Shown piece by piece: positions 22,850 through 33,479 of a stretch of DNA of 64,000 bases. Made by a program: the position numbers and the translations under genes. Position 1 is the first letter of the stretch; every line of letters begins with the position of its first letter. The notes below the pieces were generated by a model. The model was not told the DNA's origin. It made no database searches and worked only from the letters and a program-made list of their open reading frames with translations. Origin of the DNA: Cytospora piceicola (Eukaryota > Ascomycota > Sordariomycetes > Diaporthales > Cytosporaceae); assembly GCA_023375675.1 (NCBI GenBank), contig JALQBC010000009.1, forward strand, positions 1,054,001 through 1,118,000, written 5' to 3'.

Positions 22850-25512
22850 ATGGCAGCGTTGGTTCAATCCTATCCTCAACAATCCGGTACCGTCACAATG
22901 CTTCAAACAAGGAACGGGTCTGCCTCGAGCATGGTACCTCCACAATCTCAGCCCAGCCAGCAGTACGGAAATTCCCAACAACAAAGGAACAGCTATCACG
23001 GAATCGCTGCAGGAGTTGCTGGTCCTGTGGCGTACCGGGGAACTTCTGCTGCCCCGATCCAGCCATATGCCTTCAGTTCTACACCGGGTCTCGCCCCGAA
23101 CGGCCAATGGCAACAGTATCCGGCTTATCGAGCTTCGTCCTCTTCGGCAGTGCCTACGATGCAGAGTTTCGATCCCAACAATGGCTTCGGGCGTTCACGC
23201 CATCACCAAAACGCGTCCCTGCCGAACCTTTCGAATTCAGCGATGGCTGTAGCCTCTGGCGGGTCTCGGGATGATTTTGCCCTGCCCCCTCCTGGCGCCA
23301 GGAGAAATAGTCCTGTGCCTCGACCCCAGTCCGCCGCTTATCTCTCTAGTCCCACCGCACCAGTATCACTCGGCCCAGCACCGTCTCCGAAGAGCCAACC
23401 AGACCGGTACCGACGATCTGCTCAACGTACCGATCTAGGGACAACTGCACAAGGCTCAGCAGGCCCGTCGGGCTCAGGAATGGCGTCTGTCAGCCATCTA
23501 TACCAACCTCAGCCGAGTCCCACCAGAGAACGACGGCCGTCGGGTCCGAGCAGGCCCAATAGTTTTTCCGCAAAGATGTCCGGCTCCGTGGATGACATGC
23601 AGTTGTACCGAAATCAGGCAGAGTCCAAGAGGGTTCGGCGGCGCAGCATGCCTGCCTTGGAAAGTGCCGATCTTCAGAGGCCTTTGGCCCCGCTCGATAC
23701 CAAGCGGTCAGAGGAAGCACAATCGGCACCAAAGGGCGCCACCGACAAAGAGCATGTCAAGACCGCAAGGGTTGTAGCTATCAACAGCTCCGTAACGAAC
23801 TCTAGTGCCAAGAACGGTAGTTCTGAGAGCCTCGCTTCGAGCCGCAGCAGCAATTCCCCCCCATCATCGGTGAGTGTCCCTATTTGTTCCCAAGCCCCGG
23901 ATGCATTGTCCAATCACGCCACTACTTATGCAGTCCGACTTACCGCCCACTGACGACTAACGTTTCGCAGTCTGCCAACCGCAACAACGTCCCAAACCCC
24001 ACGGGCAACCCCGCCCAGCTTTCCAAATCCCCCGATCAGACTAGTGCCAACCCAGACCAACTGAAACTTGTCAACATCCCACCCAGGAGCTCGTCTACCG
24101 ATGCCGCCAAACGAATTGGCAACCCATCACCGCTATCAAAACCGGTGACGATGGATTCCGAGGGGGGATCGAATAGGCCTGCCCCGGCTGCCACCAAGCC
24201 GGAGAGCAAGCCTGGGACTCCTACTGAGCCCCCGGTATCTTCAAGCAGCAACCAGGACAGCCCCGCCGCCAAGCAGCTGGCTGCCATCAACCAGAAAGGA
24301 GGTAAATTGAAGAGCAAGACTTCGCGACTTCGACGGGCACTGTCGTTTGGAAGCGCTGCTGAATTCAAGAGGGCCGAGGCTGCGGAAGGAAGAAAGAGCA
24401 ATGGCGAGCCATCGGGACCTACGAGGTTGCAAAAGGACCAGCCTGGCGAAGAGCTCGATCCCGAGCAAATCAGAATTGCCGAGCAACAGGAGGCTGCAGG
24501 CATTGGCAGCAATATCTACGCCGGGTCCAGATTGTTCCAAGGGTCGAACGACAATTTGTCCATCTCCTCCACCGCCTCTTCTGCCTCGATCATGATCCGC
24601 AAGATGGGTCGCGGCGTAAAGAAGGGCGGACGATCTTTGGCGGGCCTCTTCAGGCCGAAATCCGTGATCGGGGTACCTGCAGCGGACGCTCCAGAAGGCA
24701 GCCAGGCTACTGTATCTATGGTGACGGTTGAGGCAGAGAGGGAGCGGGTCAACGTGAACGCTGAACCAAACCCGCAAAATGGCGGTGGTACCGGTTTCCC
24801 ACGCCTTGAGCGAAACTCTCTTGACATCTCAAGCGCTGCCATTGGTGCGGAACCTGAGCGAGCAGGAAGTTCGGGAACGGATAACTCTAGCTCGAGGAAG
24901 AGTATCGTTGGTGGTGACAAAGAGCGAGCCGAGGTCCTTGCTACTATACGAAAGGGCATATTGAAGCGTGAGTGCACTCGCCCATGCTGGGACATATCCA
25001 ATCTAATGCGTTCTCCAGACACCAATAGCTCCACCTCCACCCCGTCACCCCGTGCCGTCGAGAGGGGACCACCGTTCGATCTTCCCATGGTCCCTCACGT
25101 CACGGACTCGCCCAACTCCAGCGCTCCTAGCACCCCCAATGACGAAGCGAACCCCAAGCGAAATGGGTCCGTCACCATTGGCAACGAAGACTACTTCATG
25201 ACAGCCCTGAGGCTCCGTCAAGACACCAAGAGTGCTCCGGGGACACCGCAAGGTGGCAAGCGCAACGCCACGTTCAGCCCCCGGATTATCTTCCACGACA
25301 CATGGCCAAGCCAGGATTATGACCGTCGGTCCGAGATAGCGACGTGCAACCGCCTGACACCTATGCTGGCACAGCAGATCAAGGAGGAGCTGAACAACTT
25401 CAAGATGGTATGTCGCAGTGACAAGACTGGATTTGGTGGGACGCTTCACTAACATGCTCAACAGGAGATGGAAGTTCACGAGAGCTCCAAGATCTACACT
25501 CATTTCTTCTGA
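22850..25512 (+). CDS. Bni4-like protein phosphatase 1 (Glc7) docking scaffold
   Basis: Four exons, 22850-23869, 23971-24967, 25019-25407 and 25465-25512, encode 817 residues. Introns are 23870-23970 (GTGAGT), 24968-25018 (GTGAGT, 51 bp and free of stops) and 25408-25464 (GTATGT, branch CACTAAC). The final 16-codon exon gives the ending EMEVHESSKIYTHFF. Most of the protein is low-complexity Ser/Pro/Gln sequence. Three islands look conserved: SRLRRALSFGS, RSLAGLFRPKSV, and a C-terminal 63-residue block beginning NATFSPRIIFHDTW (about residue 755) with TCNRLTPMLAQQIKEEL. RIIF at about 761-764 fits the RVxF PP1-docking motif. In yeast, Bni4 targets Glc7 and chitin synthase III to the bud neck, so a septum or cell-wall role is likely. 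Family naming comes from memory of this C-terminus. Confidence 0.7.
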
Positions 25513-26853
25513 CAATGACAGTCTCCGATGGAGCGTTTGCCTGCTGAGCGACCATGCTAAGCGGGATCCCAAACCCCATCGTGTATTTGCAATTTTCTCA
25601 CCACCAAACGGCGTTCCGGGACTGCATCGTAAGGTGTCGCGGCGTTACAAAGGCATCCACGTCTTCAACAAGCTGTAGACCGTTCGGCAGCACACACAAC
25701 GACACACATTAATCTCGAAAGGGCCTATGTTACTCGCCATACCGGCCCACCTCGCCGACGGGCTGCATCACGAGCCAACGTTAGACGGAGATCGAGGCAG
25801 TCTGTGGCACGAAGACTACAGGGTTGACGGATGAACAGATATGGAATGAGCCGACAATAGTGCGAAAGGCGGCAACGTCACATTAATTAACTAGGAATGG
25901 CCTCTGAGAGGTGACAAACTGTTTTTCTTTCTGTTTTTTTCTTGGGTTCGGCACATAGGGCATCATCTGTTTTGTTTTATTTTCGTTTGTCATTGTAGAC
26001 ACATGAGCAGACATGTGAGGGAAGAGCGAATCAAGCAAAAGTCATAGCATTAAGGGGACAGCTGTGTTTCAATATGAGAAAGAAGCGGGATAAATTTTTG
26101 GTCCAAGGTCTCGTTACATTTTCCATCACTCATTGGAGCCTAGATAGTCTGAAAAACACAAACAGAGCATCTTCTCAAGCCAACAACAACAGGCTATTGA
26201 CTGTCGACGGTGTGCTCGATACTGGCTCGTATGTGGACAGCTTCTTCTATCTAAAGAGAGAGAGAGAGATATATATATATATATATACATGCACATGGAT
26301 AAATGCCGAGTCATGTGAAGTTGAGTTGCTTGCTTGTACTAAATATCTATGTCATTTGTCTCAATTGTTACGCAAGGTCATTCTTCTTGAATCTATTCTG
26401 TTGTCTGTTGGTACGATGGTGGACTGTGTAGTCCATGCCTTGAGTTGCGTGCGTACACAGTAGGTAGGTTTAGAGCTTGATACGTACCTTAGTGCAAGTA
26501 CACCATATCCCTGTCCAAATAAACGGTTCCTGACCAGACGGTCGGGCAAAAAAAAGTTCGCCGTTGCTATTATGTTTGTACCAAAACCAAACCTTTATGG
26601 TACGGATAATCTTGAGACAACCTACTACAACTCACTTCACCCCAAATCAACAATCAACAATCAACAATCAACAATCCTCAAACCTTCGAGGACGGGTCCG
26701 GCCAGCTCTCAGGTACTTAGGTACTCTCCTCACAACCTGGTGTTCAGTCTGGAGGTCTCAGTCAGGCGGCTTGGACTCCGACTGTTCTCGGTCCGGAGAT
26801 CCATATCACCCAGAGCTTTTGCCACTGCGACTGCGACGGTCGTGACGGCGAAG
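25513..26853. other. Intergenic region between Bni4-like and Dus1 genes
   Basis: Tandem genes on the same strand. No separate gene seen. It contains a GAGAGATATATATA microsatellite near 26255-26288 and (ATCAACA)n near 26646-26675. The last 280 bp are open in frame with Dus1 (see findings). Confidence 0.6.
26255..26288. repeat. (GA)n(TA)n microsatellite
   Basis: Six GA units followed by about nine TA units in noncoding DNA. Confidence 0.85.
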
Positions 26854-28692
26854 ATGGCCTCGGAAACGATACCAGCAGGGGCCGTCCCTCCGGCGACGAG
26901 GCCGGCCAAGCTGCATGGGCGCGCCTTCTACGAGAGTATCGGCAGCCCGAAGTACATCGTGGCCCCGATGGTGGACCAGTCCGAGTTCGCCTGGCGGATG
27001 CTCACACGATCCTTCCTCCCCGAGTCCGAACGCCCCAGCATCCTCGCCTACTCGCCCATGCTCCACGCCCGCCTCTTCGTCGACAGCCAGAAGTACCGCG
27101 ACTCCCACTTCCAGCCGACCCTCTCGACCGCCTCTGCCATCTCCACCCAGAACCGCGCCCCCGCGACCGCCACCACCACCGACGAGCAGCCCTACCTCGA
27201 CGGCAACCCCAAGGTCGACCGGCCGCTCTTCGTACAGTTCTGCGCCAACGACCCGCAGGCCCTCCTCTCGGCGGCGCTCCTCGCCGCGCCGCACTGCGAC
27301 GCCGTCGACCTGAACCTCGGGTGCCCGCAGGGCATCGCGCGCAAGGGCCACTACGGGGCGTTCCTGCAGGAGGACCAGGCGCTCATCCACGACATGGTGC
27401 GCACGCTACACGAGGGCCTGCCGGTGCCGGTGACGGCCAAGATCCGGATCCTGGAGGACCGGGAGGCGACGCTGGCGTACGCGCGCAACGTGCTGGCCGC
27501 GGGCGCGAGCATCCTGACGGTGCACGGGCGCCGCCGGGACCAGAAGGGCCACCTGACGGGCGTCGCGGACTGGGCCCGCATCCGGCACCTGCGGGACAAC
27601 CTGCCGCCCGACACGGTCATCTTCGCCAACGGGAACGTGCTGCAGCACGGCGACGTCCGGCGGTGCCTGGACGCCACGGGCGCCGACGGCGTCATGGCCG
27701 CCGAGGGCAACCTGAGCGACCCGGGCATCTTCGCGCCGCCGCCGCCGCCGCTGGCGGGGGAGGCGGCGAGGGAGTACTGGCGGGGCAAGGACGGCCGGGG
27801 CGGGTGGCGGGTTGACGCGGTCATGAGGCGGTACCTGGACATCATGCACAGGTACGTCCTGGGCCAGGAGCCGCCGGCGAGGAGGCCGCTGTTCGTGCCC
27901 GGGGACGACGAGGCCTGGCTCGGGGCGCAGGAGGCCAAGGAGGGCGAGGCGGAGCAGCCGGCGAGGAAGAAGCGCAGGAGGGAGGGCGGCGGCGGCGGCG
28001 GCGGCGGCGGGGAGAAGGAGAAGGGGGCCAGGATGACGGGCATCACGGCCGGGCCCAACTTCGTCGGCATGCAGCCGCACCTGTTCCACATGCTGAGGCA
28101 CTTCGTCACGAGGCACCACGACGTCCGGGACGCGCTGGCCAAGTCGAGGCTCGGCGACATCTCGCTGACCGAGAACATACTGGACATAGTGGAGAGGAAG
28201 GTCGCCGAGGGGCTCCTGGAGTACGAGAGGACGGGTGGCAAGAGCGTGGAGGACGACGGGCGGAACGGGGCCTACGAGAAGGGCTCGCGGAACGAGAGCG
28301 GCGCCGACGCCCCCGCCCCCGCCCCCGCCCCTGACGCTGAGGCCGAGGCCGATGCCCAACAAGACAAGGGCGAGCCCGGGGCAGACGAGGAGATAATAGA
28401 CGACCCGAACAGCTCGGTCGCAACGGTGAAGAGGTGCAAGCGGCCGTGGTGGGTCGTCCAGCCGATCATACGGCCCCTGCCCGCGGAGGCCCTGGCGAAG
28501 GGAGCGATATCGCTGAGCAAGAAGGATAAACAACACAAGGGAGACGGGGCGGAGACGAACGGGGAGAAGACAGAGGTGGCAGATTCCCCTGCCGCTGCTG
28601 GGCAAAGCAATGGCGATGGGGCCAAGGGCGAGGCGACGAAGAGCCTGGAGAAGAAGACGGAGTTCCAAGACAGCAACCTGGTTTCCGGATAG
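26854..28692 (+). CDS. dus1: tRNA-dihydrouridine synthase, Dus1 type (positions 16/17)
   Basis: A single exon encodes 612 residues from the ATG in AAGATGGCC. The enzyme uses FMN and NAD(P)H to reduce uridine in the tRNA D-loop. The TIM-barrel domain (about 20-330) shows YIVAPMVDQSEFAWR, LFVQFCANDP, DLNLGCPQGIARKGHYGAFL, AKIRILED, VHGRRRDQKG and the FMN-phosphate site ANGNV...GVMAAEG, all hallmarks of the Dus1 branch. Odd points: it is longer than yeast Dus1 (about 420 residues), with a Gly9 run (about 27987-28013) in an inserted basic linker and a Glu/Ala/Lys-rich, probably disordered tail after about residue 460. Third positions are almost all G or C, which produces long antisense open frames. 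The reading frame stays open upstream to 26572 with ATG there, so the true start could be earlier. Confidence 0.92.
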   Translation: MASETIPAGAVPPATRPAKLHGRAFYESIGSPKYIVAPMVDQSEFAWRMLTRSFLPESERPSILAYSPMLHARLFVDSQKYRDSHFQPTLSTASAISTQNRAPATATTTDEQPYLDGNPKVDRPLFVQFCANDPQALLSAALLAAPHCDAVDLNLGCPQGIARKGHYGAFLQEDQALIHDMVRTLHEGLPVPVTAKIRILEDREATLAYARNVLAAGASILTVHGRRRDQKGHLTGVADWARIRHLRDNLPPDTVIFANGNVLQHGDVRRCLDATGADGVMAAEGNLSDPGIFAPPPPPLAGEAAREYWRGKDGRGGWRVDAVMRRYLDIMHRYVLGQEPPARRPLFVPGDDEAWLGAQEAKEGEAEQPARKKRRREGGGGGGGGGEKEKGARMTGITAGPNFVGMQPHLFHMLRHFVTRHHDVRDALAKSRLGDISLTENILDIVERKVAEGLLEYERTGGKSVEDDGRNGAYEKGSRNESGADAPAPAPAPDAEAEADAQQDKGEPGADEEIIDDPNSSVATVKRCKRPWWVVQPIIRPLPAEALAKGAISLSKKDKQHKGDGAETNGEKTEVADSPAAAGQSNGDGAKGEATKSLEKKTEFQDSNLVSG

Positions 28693-29205
28693 ACGACGAG
28701 GTACTATATCCTGACAATAGGAAACGAAGGATTTCCGAATAAAAACACTGTTAAAAGATTAAAACACTTGGGTACGAACTATGTATCGATGAGACTGTTA
28801 TCACTCTTGAATCTTGAGATGCAACCGACTCTGACCTCTCTGGGTGTAATTATTCATCAACCAAGTCACCACTCTTTAGTCCAAATCAGGTGGAAGCGGA
28901 TGTATTGCATGTGAGTGCTATTTAGTCCGGTGGACGTATGTAAGTAACCCTTTCAAGTGTTACCTGTGTGGTTGGGGTGCAGACGCAAAGTCAAATAAGC
29001 GAGTCGACATTATTTATTTTCTTTTCTGGCACAGATATGCAGCCAGTACAGTTATATATATAGATGCATATATACGATAATCATCTCTCATCAGTCATGC
29101 ATGGTGGTCGTCATATATGCCGCCTTGGACCTTGCCTACTCCTTTCCTTGGAGCGCCGTCCTCTTTTTAAAAATCCCAGTGCAATGAGGCAGACAGCGAG
29201 GGACC
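28693..29205. other. Intergenic, convergent gap
   Basis: The 3' ends of Dus1 and the CorA-like gene meet here. No further gene seen. Confidence 0.6.
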
Positions 29206-31414
29206 CTAGTCAACCTTCTCAGGCACCTGTGTCCACGTCCTGACCTTGCTCATGGTCCTCGCCCTCATCTTCGCCATGATAACGTTCTCCATACTATCGA
29301 TCTGGTCCTCCAGATCACCGTCCTCCTTCTTGTACCGCTTCTCGCGTGACCTGTCCCAGATCCACCATATTATCACGACCATGAAAGATATGGGGATCGT
29401 TACAGCCCAGTATATCCAAAACGTTGGGGCGACCGTTGGGCCCTCTAAAGCATGCATGGGTCAGCTGAAAGTCCAGATTGAGAGGGGAGATTGCATGAAG
29501 GGAGGGGGTTTTTCCCCATGGCGGGAAGAGAGTGAGATGGGGTGTTTGATGGAGGCCCTGGTCAGGATGGGTTTAAGTACCTCCATTAGCAGTAGACGCA
29601 CCATTCTGGAAGTTGAAAAAAGTCATGCTGAATATGGAGGCCAGGAGGGTCGCGGGCAGGAAGATGGTACCCAGCAGGGAGATGGTCTTCATGGACGTGC
29701 TGTCGCGCTTGCTCGCGTGTGCCAGCCGCCGCTGGTCGGCGGCCATCTGGAGGTTGAGTTTGGACTCCTTCTGGGCTATAATGTTGTAAAGCTGTTGGTT
29801 GGCAAAAAGAAAAGGGAGTCAGCCTCACGAATTACCAAACAACCTCACACCTCCGTCGTTCGTCTTCCGGTAGGTGCTCTCTGGCCATAGGCCGGTAGAC
29901 TTACCGCACTCCGCTGGATGGCCAACCTCTCCAGGGTGGTATGCACATAGTGCTCGATGCCCTTCAGCTTGTTCCGGTAGAACTCCAACCTGCTGAGCAT
30001 GCTCTGGTGAACCATGAGGAGCTCCTTGTACCTGTAGACGTCGGGGCCCCCGCCGGCAGCCCCCTCGGGCTGCTGGCCCCTCCTCTCCTCGGGCAGCTTC
30101 TTCATGAACCTGTCCATGCCCTTCTCCATCTCCTTGATGATGTCCTGGTACGCCTGGGGCCTCTTCCACAGGACCTGGGAGTGGCACTCGACCAGGTCCC
30201 GGTTGACCTGGTCCAGGTCCATGTTGGCGTCCTTGACGTAGCCCTCGGCCTCGACGATCTCGTTGCGCATGCTGACGGCGTGCTCGAGCTTGCGCAGCCA
30301 CTCGCGGGCGTCGCGCTGCTTCTGGTCCGTCTTGGGGCTGAGGTCGTGGGAGAGGATGATGAGGGGCAGCAGGAAGGGGTGGGCCATGTGGGCGGCGCAG
30401 GCCTTGAGGTGCTGGACGCTCTCGGTCATGTCGCTCGAGTCGGTGCCCTTGACGTAGCCCGTCGTCAGGCCCGTCGCGAGGCTGTGCGACAGCATCAGCT
30501 CCCACCCGCGCGTCTTGCCCTTCTTGCGCACGTCCGACTTGCGCATGATGACCTGCAGGTACGGGTCCGCGTCGTCGGCGCTGTCGTAGGCGCACCAGAA
30601 GAAGGGCCCCACCACCGAGTGGCCCTCGATCCCGCGGAAGGGGAGGTGCAGCGTGCGCACCATGGCGTCGTACTCCCGGGCCGTGAAGCTGATGACGTTG
30701 GGGCTGAAGGTCTCGGGGTGTTTGGCCTTGAGCTGGAGGCTGGTGGGTCGGCGGTGATGAGTAAGTAGGTGAGCGACAGTGTTGGGCAGTGTTGAGTGAG
30801 TGAGATGTAGATAATATGAATAAAAACCAAAGCATTGGGTGACATGAGCACTATTAAACTGGCATGAACTTACACGATCCGACACCCATTCAGGAGCTTC
30901 ACACCCTCCTTGGTCCTTGGTGCTGCGAATGCGCCCTGCGAGGGTGAGATATCATGTTAGCACCGGGTCTCGTATATGCTTGAGTATGTGTGTATGTATA
31001 TGTATATATGTATGTGTATATAGAGGTACGTGGATATAGGTTTGTGTATGTGTATATTGTGATAGATGTATATGTATGGATGTGTATATGTATGTGTATA
31101 TGTGTGTATGTGTGTGTATGTATGTAAGTTAACAAGTACCTTTCGATGCAGGAAATTATCAAACTCATCCATGGTCAACGGATGTTGTTCCACCGAGTTA
31201 TAAGCCGGATCCTGATGAGGCGCAGTTGTAAGCCCAGAGTCACATTCACCTTCACCTTCGCTGCCGCAGCTGCTGCCGCCGCTGCAGGGGCCGGAGGATT
31301 CTTGTATCTTGCAGCCAAAAGCCATACCGAGTAGTTGAAGATCTCCAGATAGCTCGTGTCCTCGGTGACATTTCTGCAGTTGTCGACATGGCCCTTGAAG
31401 AAGTAGTCGTCCAT
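29206..31414 (-). CDS. CorA-like Mg2+ transporter family membrane protein
   Basis: Six minus-strand exons, 31414-31328, 31211-31140, 30935-30874, 30739-29905, 29791-29602 and 29444-29206, give 494 residues. Donors are GTATGG, GTACTT, GTAAGT, GTAAGT and GTGCGT; joins read NYS-DPAY, LHRK-GAFA, RIVLQLKAKHPE, IQRSALYNII and FQNEGPT. The N-terminal part is soluble, with the conserved GIEGHSVVGPFFWCAYD. A long helical region follows, then ASKRDSTSMKTISLLGTIFLPATLLASIFSM (first transmembrane helix) and FWIYWAVTIPISFMVVIIWW (second), the fold of CorA C-termini. The canonical GMN ion-selectivity motif is absent; SIFSM/FFNF stands in its place, as in many fungal CorA-like proteins, so magnesium transport is not assured. 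Intron 2 holds a long CATA microsatellite. Exons 1-3 are less certain than the rest. Confidence 0.8.
30965..31132. repeat. (TATG/TGTG)n microsatellite inside intron 2 of the CorA-like gene
   Basis: About 165 bp of TATGTATA, TGTGTATG and related units, entirely within the intron 31139-30936. It makes up most of that intron. Confidence 0.85.
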
Positions 31415-33479
31415 CTCTGTCTTTCTTGGTTCCTCTCCGTTCCGTAAACCTCTCTCCTAGCTCTCCCAGCCCAGTCGATGGTCAATATAGCTTGATCTCA
31501 CTCCCTCTTCGGTTTAAAGTAAGGGACCTCAGAATGTGGCTGACGATGGGGAGGTACACCGGACAGGGAGGACAGGGCAGGACAGGGCAGGACAGCAGGC
31601 CCGGGATAGAAAGAAAAGAAAAAAGAAACAGGTTACCGGCCTGCTACAAAGTAGTAATCATTGAGGCTCAAGCGTATGTAATCGTAGTACAGTTTGAGTA
31701 GCAGTAGCAGTAGCAGCAGCAGTAGTAGTAGTAGTAGTACTAGAAGTAGTACTAGAAGTGCAAAACGGGATTGGTATGTAAAAAAAGAAAATGTCGGTCA
31801 AGCAAGCAAGTAAAAGCATGCTCCCCAACCATCCACGTCTTACCGAGTACAGGGCAGGGAAGGCTAGAATATCTGCAGCCTGTCCTGCATGTGCATATCT
31901 GCATGTCAATCTTTCTTCCCGTAAACGGATCCGTACAGTGAGTGAGTGGTAGGGGGAGCGCTTGAGAAGGAGGCGTGTGGGGATCGGGGGGCGTTGAGGG
32001 GGGAAAAGTAATCCATCGTACCAGGGAATGGAATTCTTACACGTATATATACCTACTTAAGTAATTAAGTACCAAGTAGGTATATAAACAAGTGAGTAAG
32101 CTATCTACCTATATCCATACACCAGCCGCAGCCCAAGAGGGAAAAGAAGAAAACCGGAAATAAGAAAAGACTGCGTAAATAGTAACTGATGATCTGGAAA
32201 GAGAACAAAGTCCCCAGTTTCCAGGAGGAGGGAGCTTGTCCATTTTCCCATTGGCTCAACCTGATTTTGTTCTGGGTCCTTTTTCTGGGGGCCCCGTTCA
32301 TCCATACTCCGTAAAACTCACTGGTCAAGCATCCGTTGGTATCGAACAGATCGAGCAGATCAATCTCGGTGGCTGGAATCTTTCACCTACATACATACAC
32401 TACGACAGTACCACAATAATCCCCCCAACCACCCCCCCCCCTGCCCCGAGAAGTCTTTCACTTGCAGCTATGTGAACCGAAGCTTATCGTGTGTGTAAAT
32501 AAGCTTTGAGGGAACGAGTTATCGAGCCGGTCAGCATATACACTCACCCTAGGGTGAGTAGCCAGGGCCTCGTTATTGTTTTTTGATATGTTGGGCCTAT
32601 ACTACTTATTGTGTGTGTATGTAAGTAAGTTGGGCCTCTCGCGGCCAGACCGACCTTCCCCCCGCCCCCTTCAAGTGCTTGCGTCTCACTCTCCTTCGAC
32701 TACCCTACCAATGCTGGCTCTCCCTCAACTTCTTCCTCGAACCCCTGCTGAGAGAGTGCTCACGTATCAGTACCTATTCCTGTTCAACAGTTGTCCTAGT
32801 ATAGAAAAGCACAATAAAAGATCAAGATGAAAGACAACAACAGAGCCACCATAGCACATACTGGGATATTTATTTGGTTGCGGTGTGTATGCAACGTATT
32901 TGTACTTGTATTGAGTTAGTCAATATGCACCTCCTCTCCGACATCCATCCTCGAGAGACATGATACAACCCCTCTCTCCCCATCTTATACTCGTGCCTAT
33001 AGGTTCTGTCTGTCTCTCTGTCTGTCTCTCTCTCTGCTCCGATGCGTCCTCATAGGTAATAATACTTGTAGCTATGCTTATCTCGCGCGACCCCTTCCCC
33101 CCCATCGTCCCATTGTCCGTCACCGTCGCCGTCTTGTGCCACTTTTGAAGCCGTGCCAAACCCAGAGCAAGCCCAGGACATGCTTTTCCTTCCCCCAAAA
33201 TGACAGGTCCTGCGATACACCCAACGACCGTCGTGCGTCTCGGTTTATACCCAAGCCGCGTATCCCCAAACAGCCATTGATGCCCCGCCGAAAGGGCTTC
33301 CAAAGCCAACTGTGCCGTTGAACGCCTGTTTTCTTTGCATCCATGCGAATAGTAGCGGAATAAGACACCTATACAGCCCCAACTGGGTTGGCTCCTCGTC
33401 GCTTCAGTTTCTTCTCACCCCAAGCCTCCGGGGTCTCGCCTGCCTGCCTGCCTTTCGACAGCCGTCTGTGGCCCAACAC
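31415..33479. other. Intergenic region upstream of CorA-like gene and 3' of PKA
   Basis: No gene supported. Contains a GGACAGGGCA repeat (31567-31595), a GCA/GTA trinucleotide tract (31698-31760), a small CCTAGGTA-like patch near 32045-32090, and CTGT repeats near 33005-33035. Confidence 0.65.
31698..31760. repeat. (GCA/GTA)n trinucleotide tract
   Basis: Tandem AGTAGC and AGTAGT units over about 60 bp in noncoding DNA. Confidence 0.85.

Noticed and set aside
22428..23252. 274-codon plus-strand frame before and overlapping the Bni4-like start
   Set aside because: Low-complexity Ser/Leu/Thr/Arg sequence out of frame with the conserved gene; better explained as a CT-rich leader.
27406..28668. 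420-codon open frame on the minus strand opposite Dus1
   Set aside because: It is a by-product of G/C-ending codons in Dus1: composition is Arg/Pro/Leu/Ala/Val with no recognisable domain, while the plus strand has complete Dus motifs.
29941..30768. 275-codon plus-strand open frame opposite the CorA-like gene
   Set aside because: Antisense shadow; Leu/Val/Ala/Gly-biased, no motif, and the opposite strand has a conserved protein with consistent splice sites.
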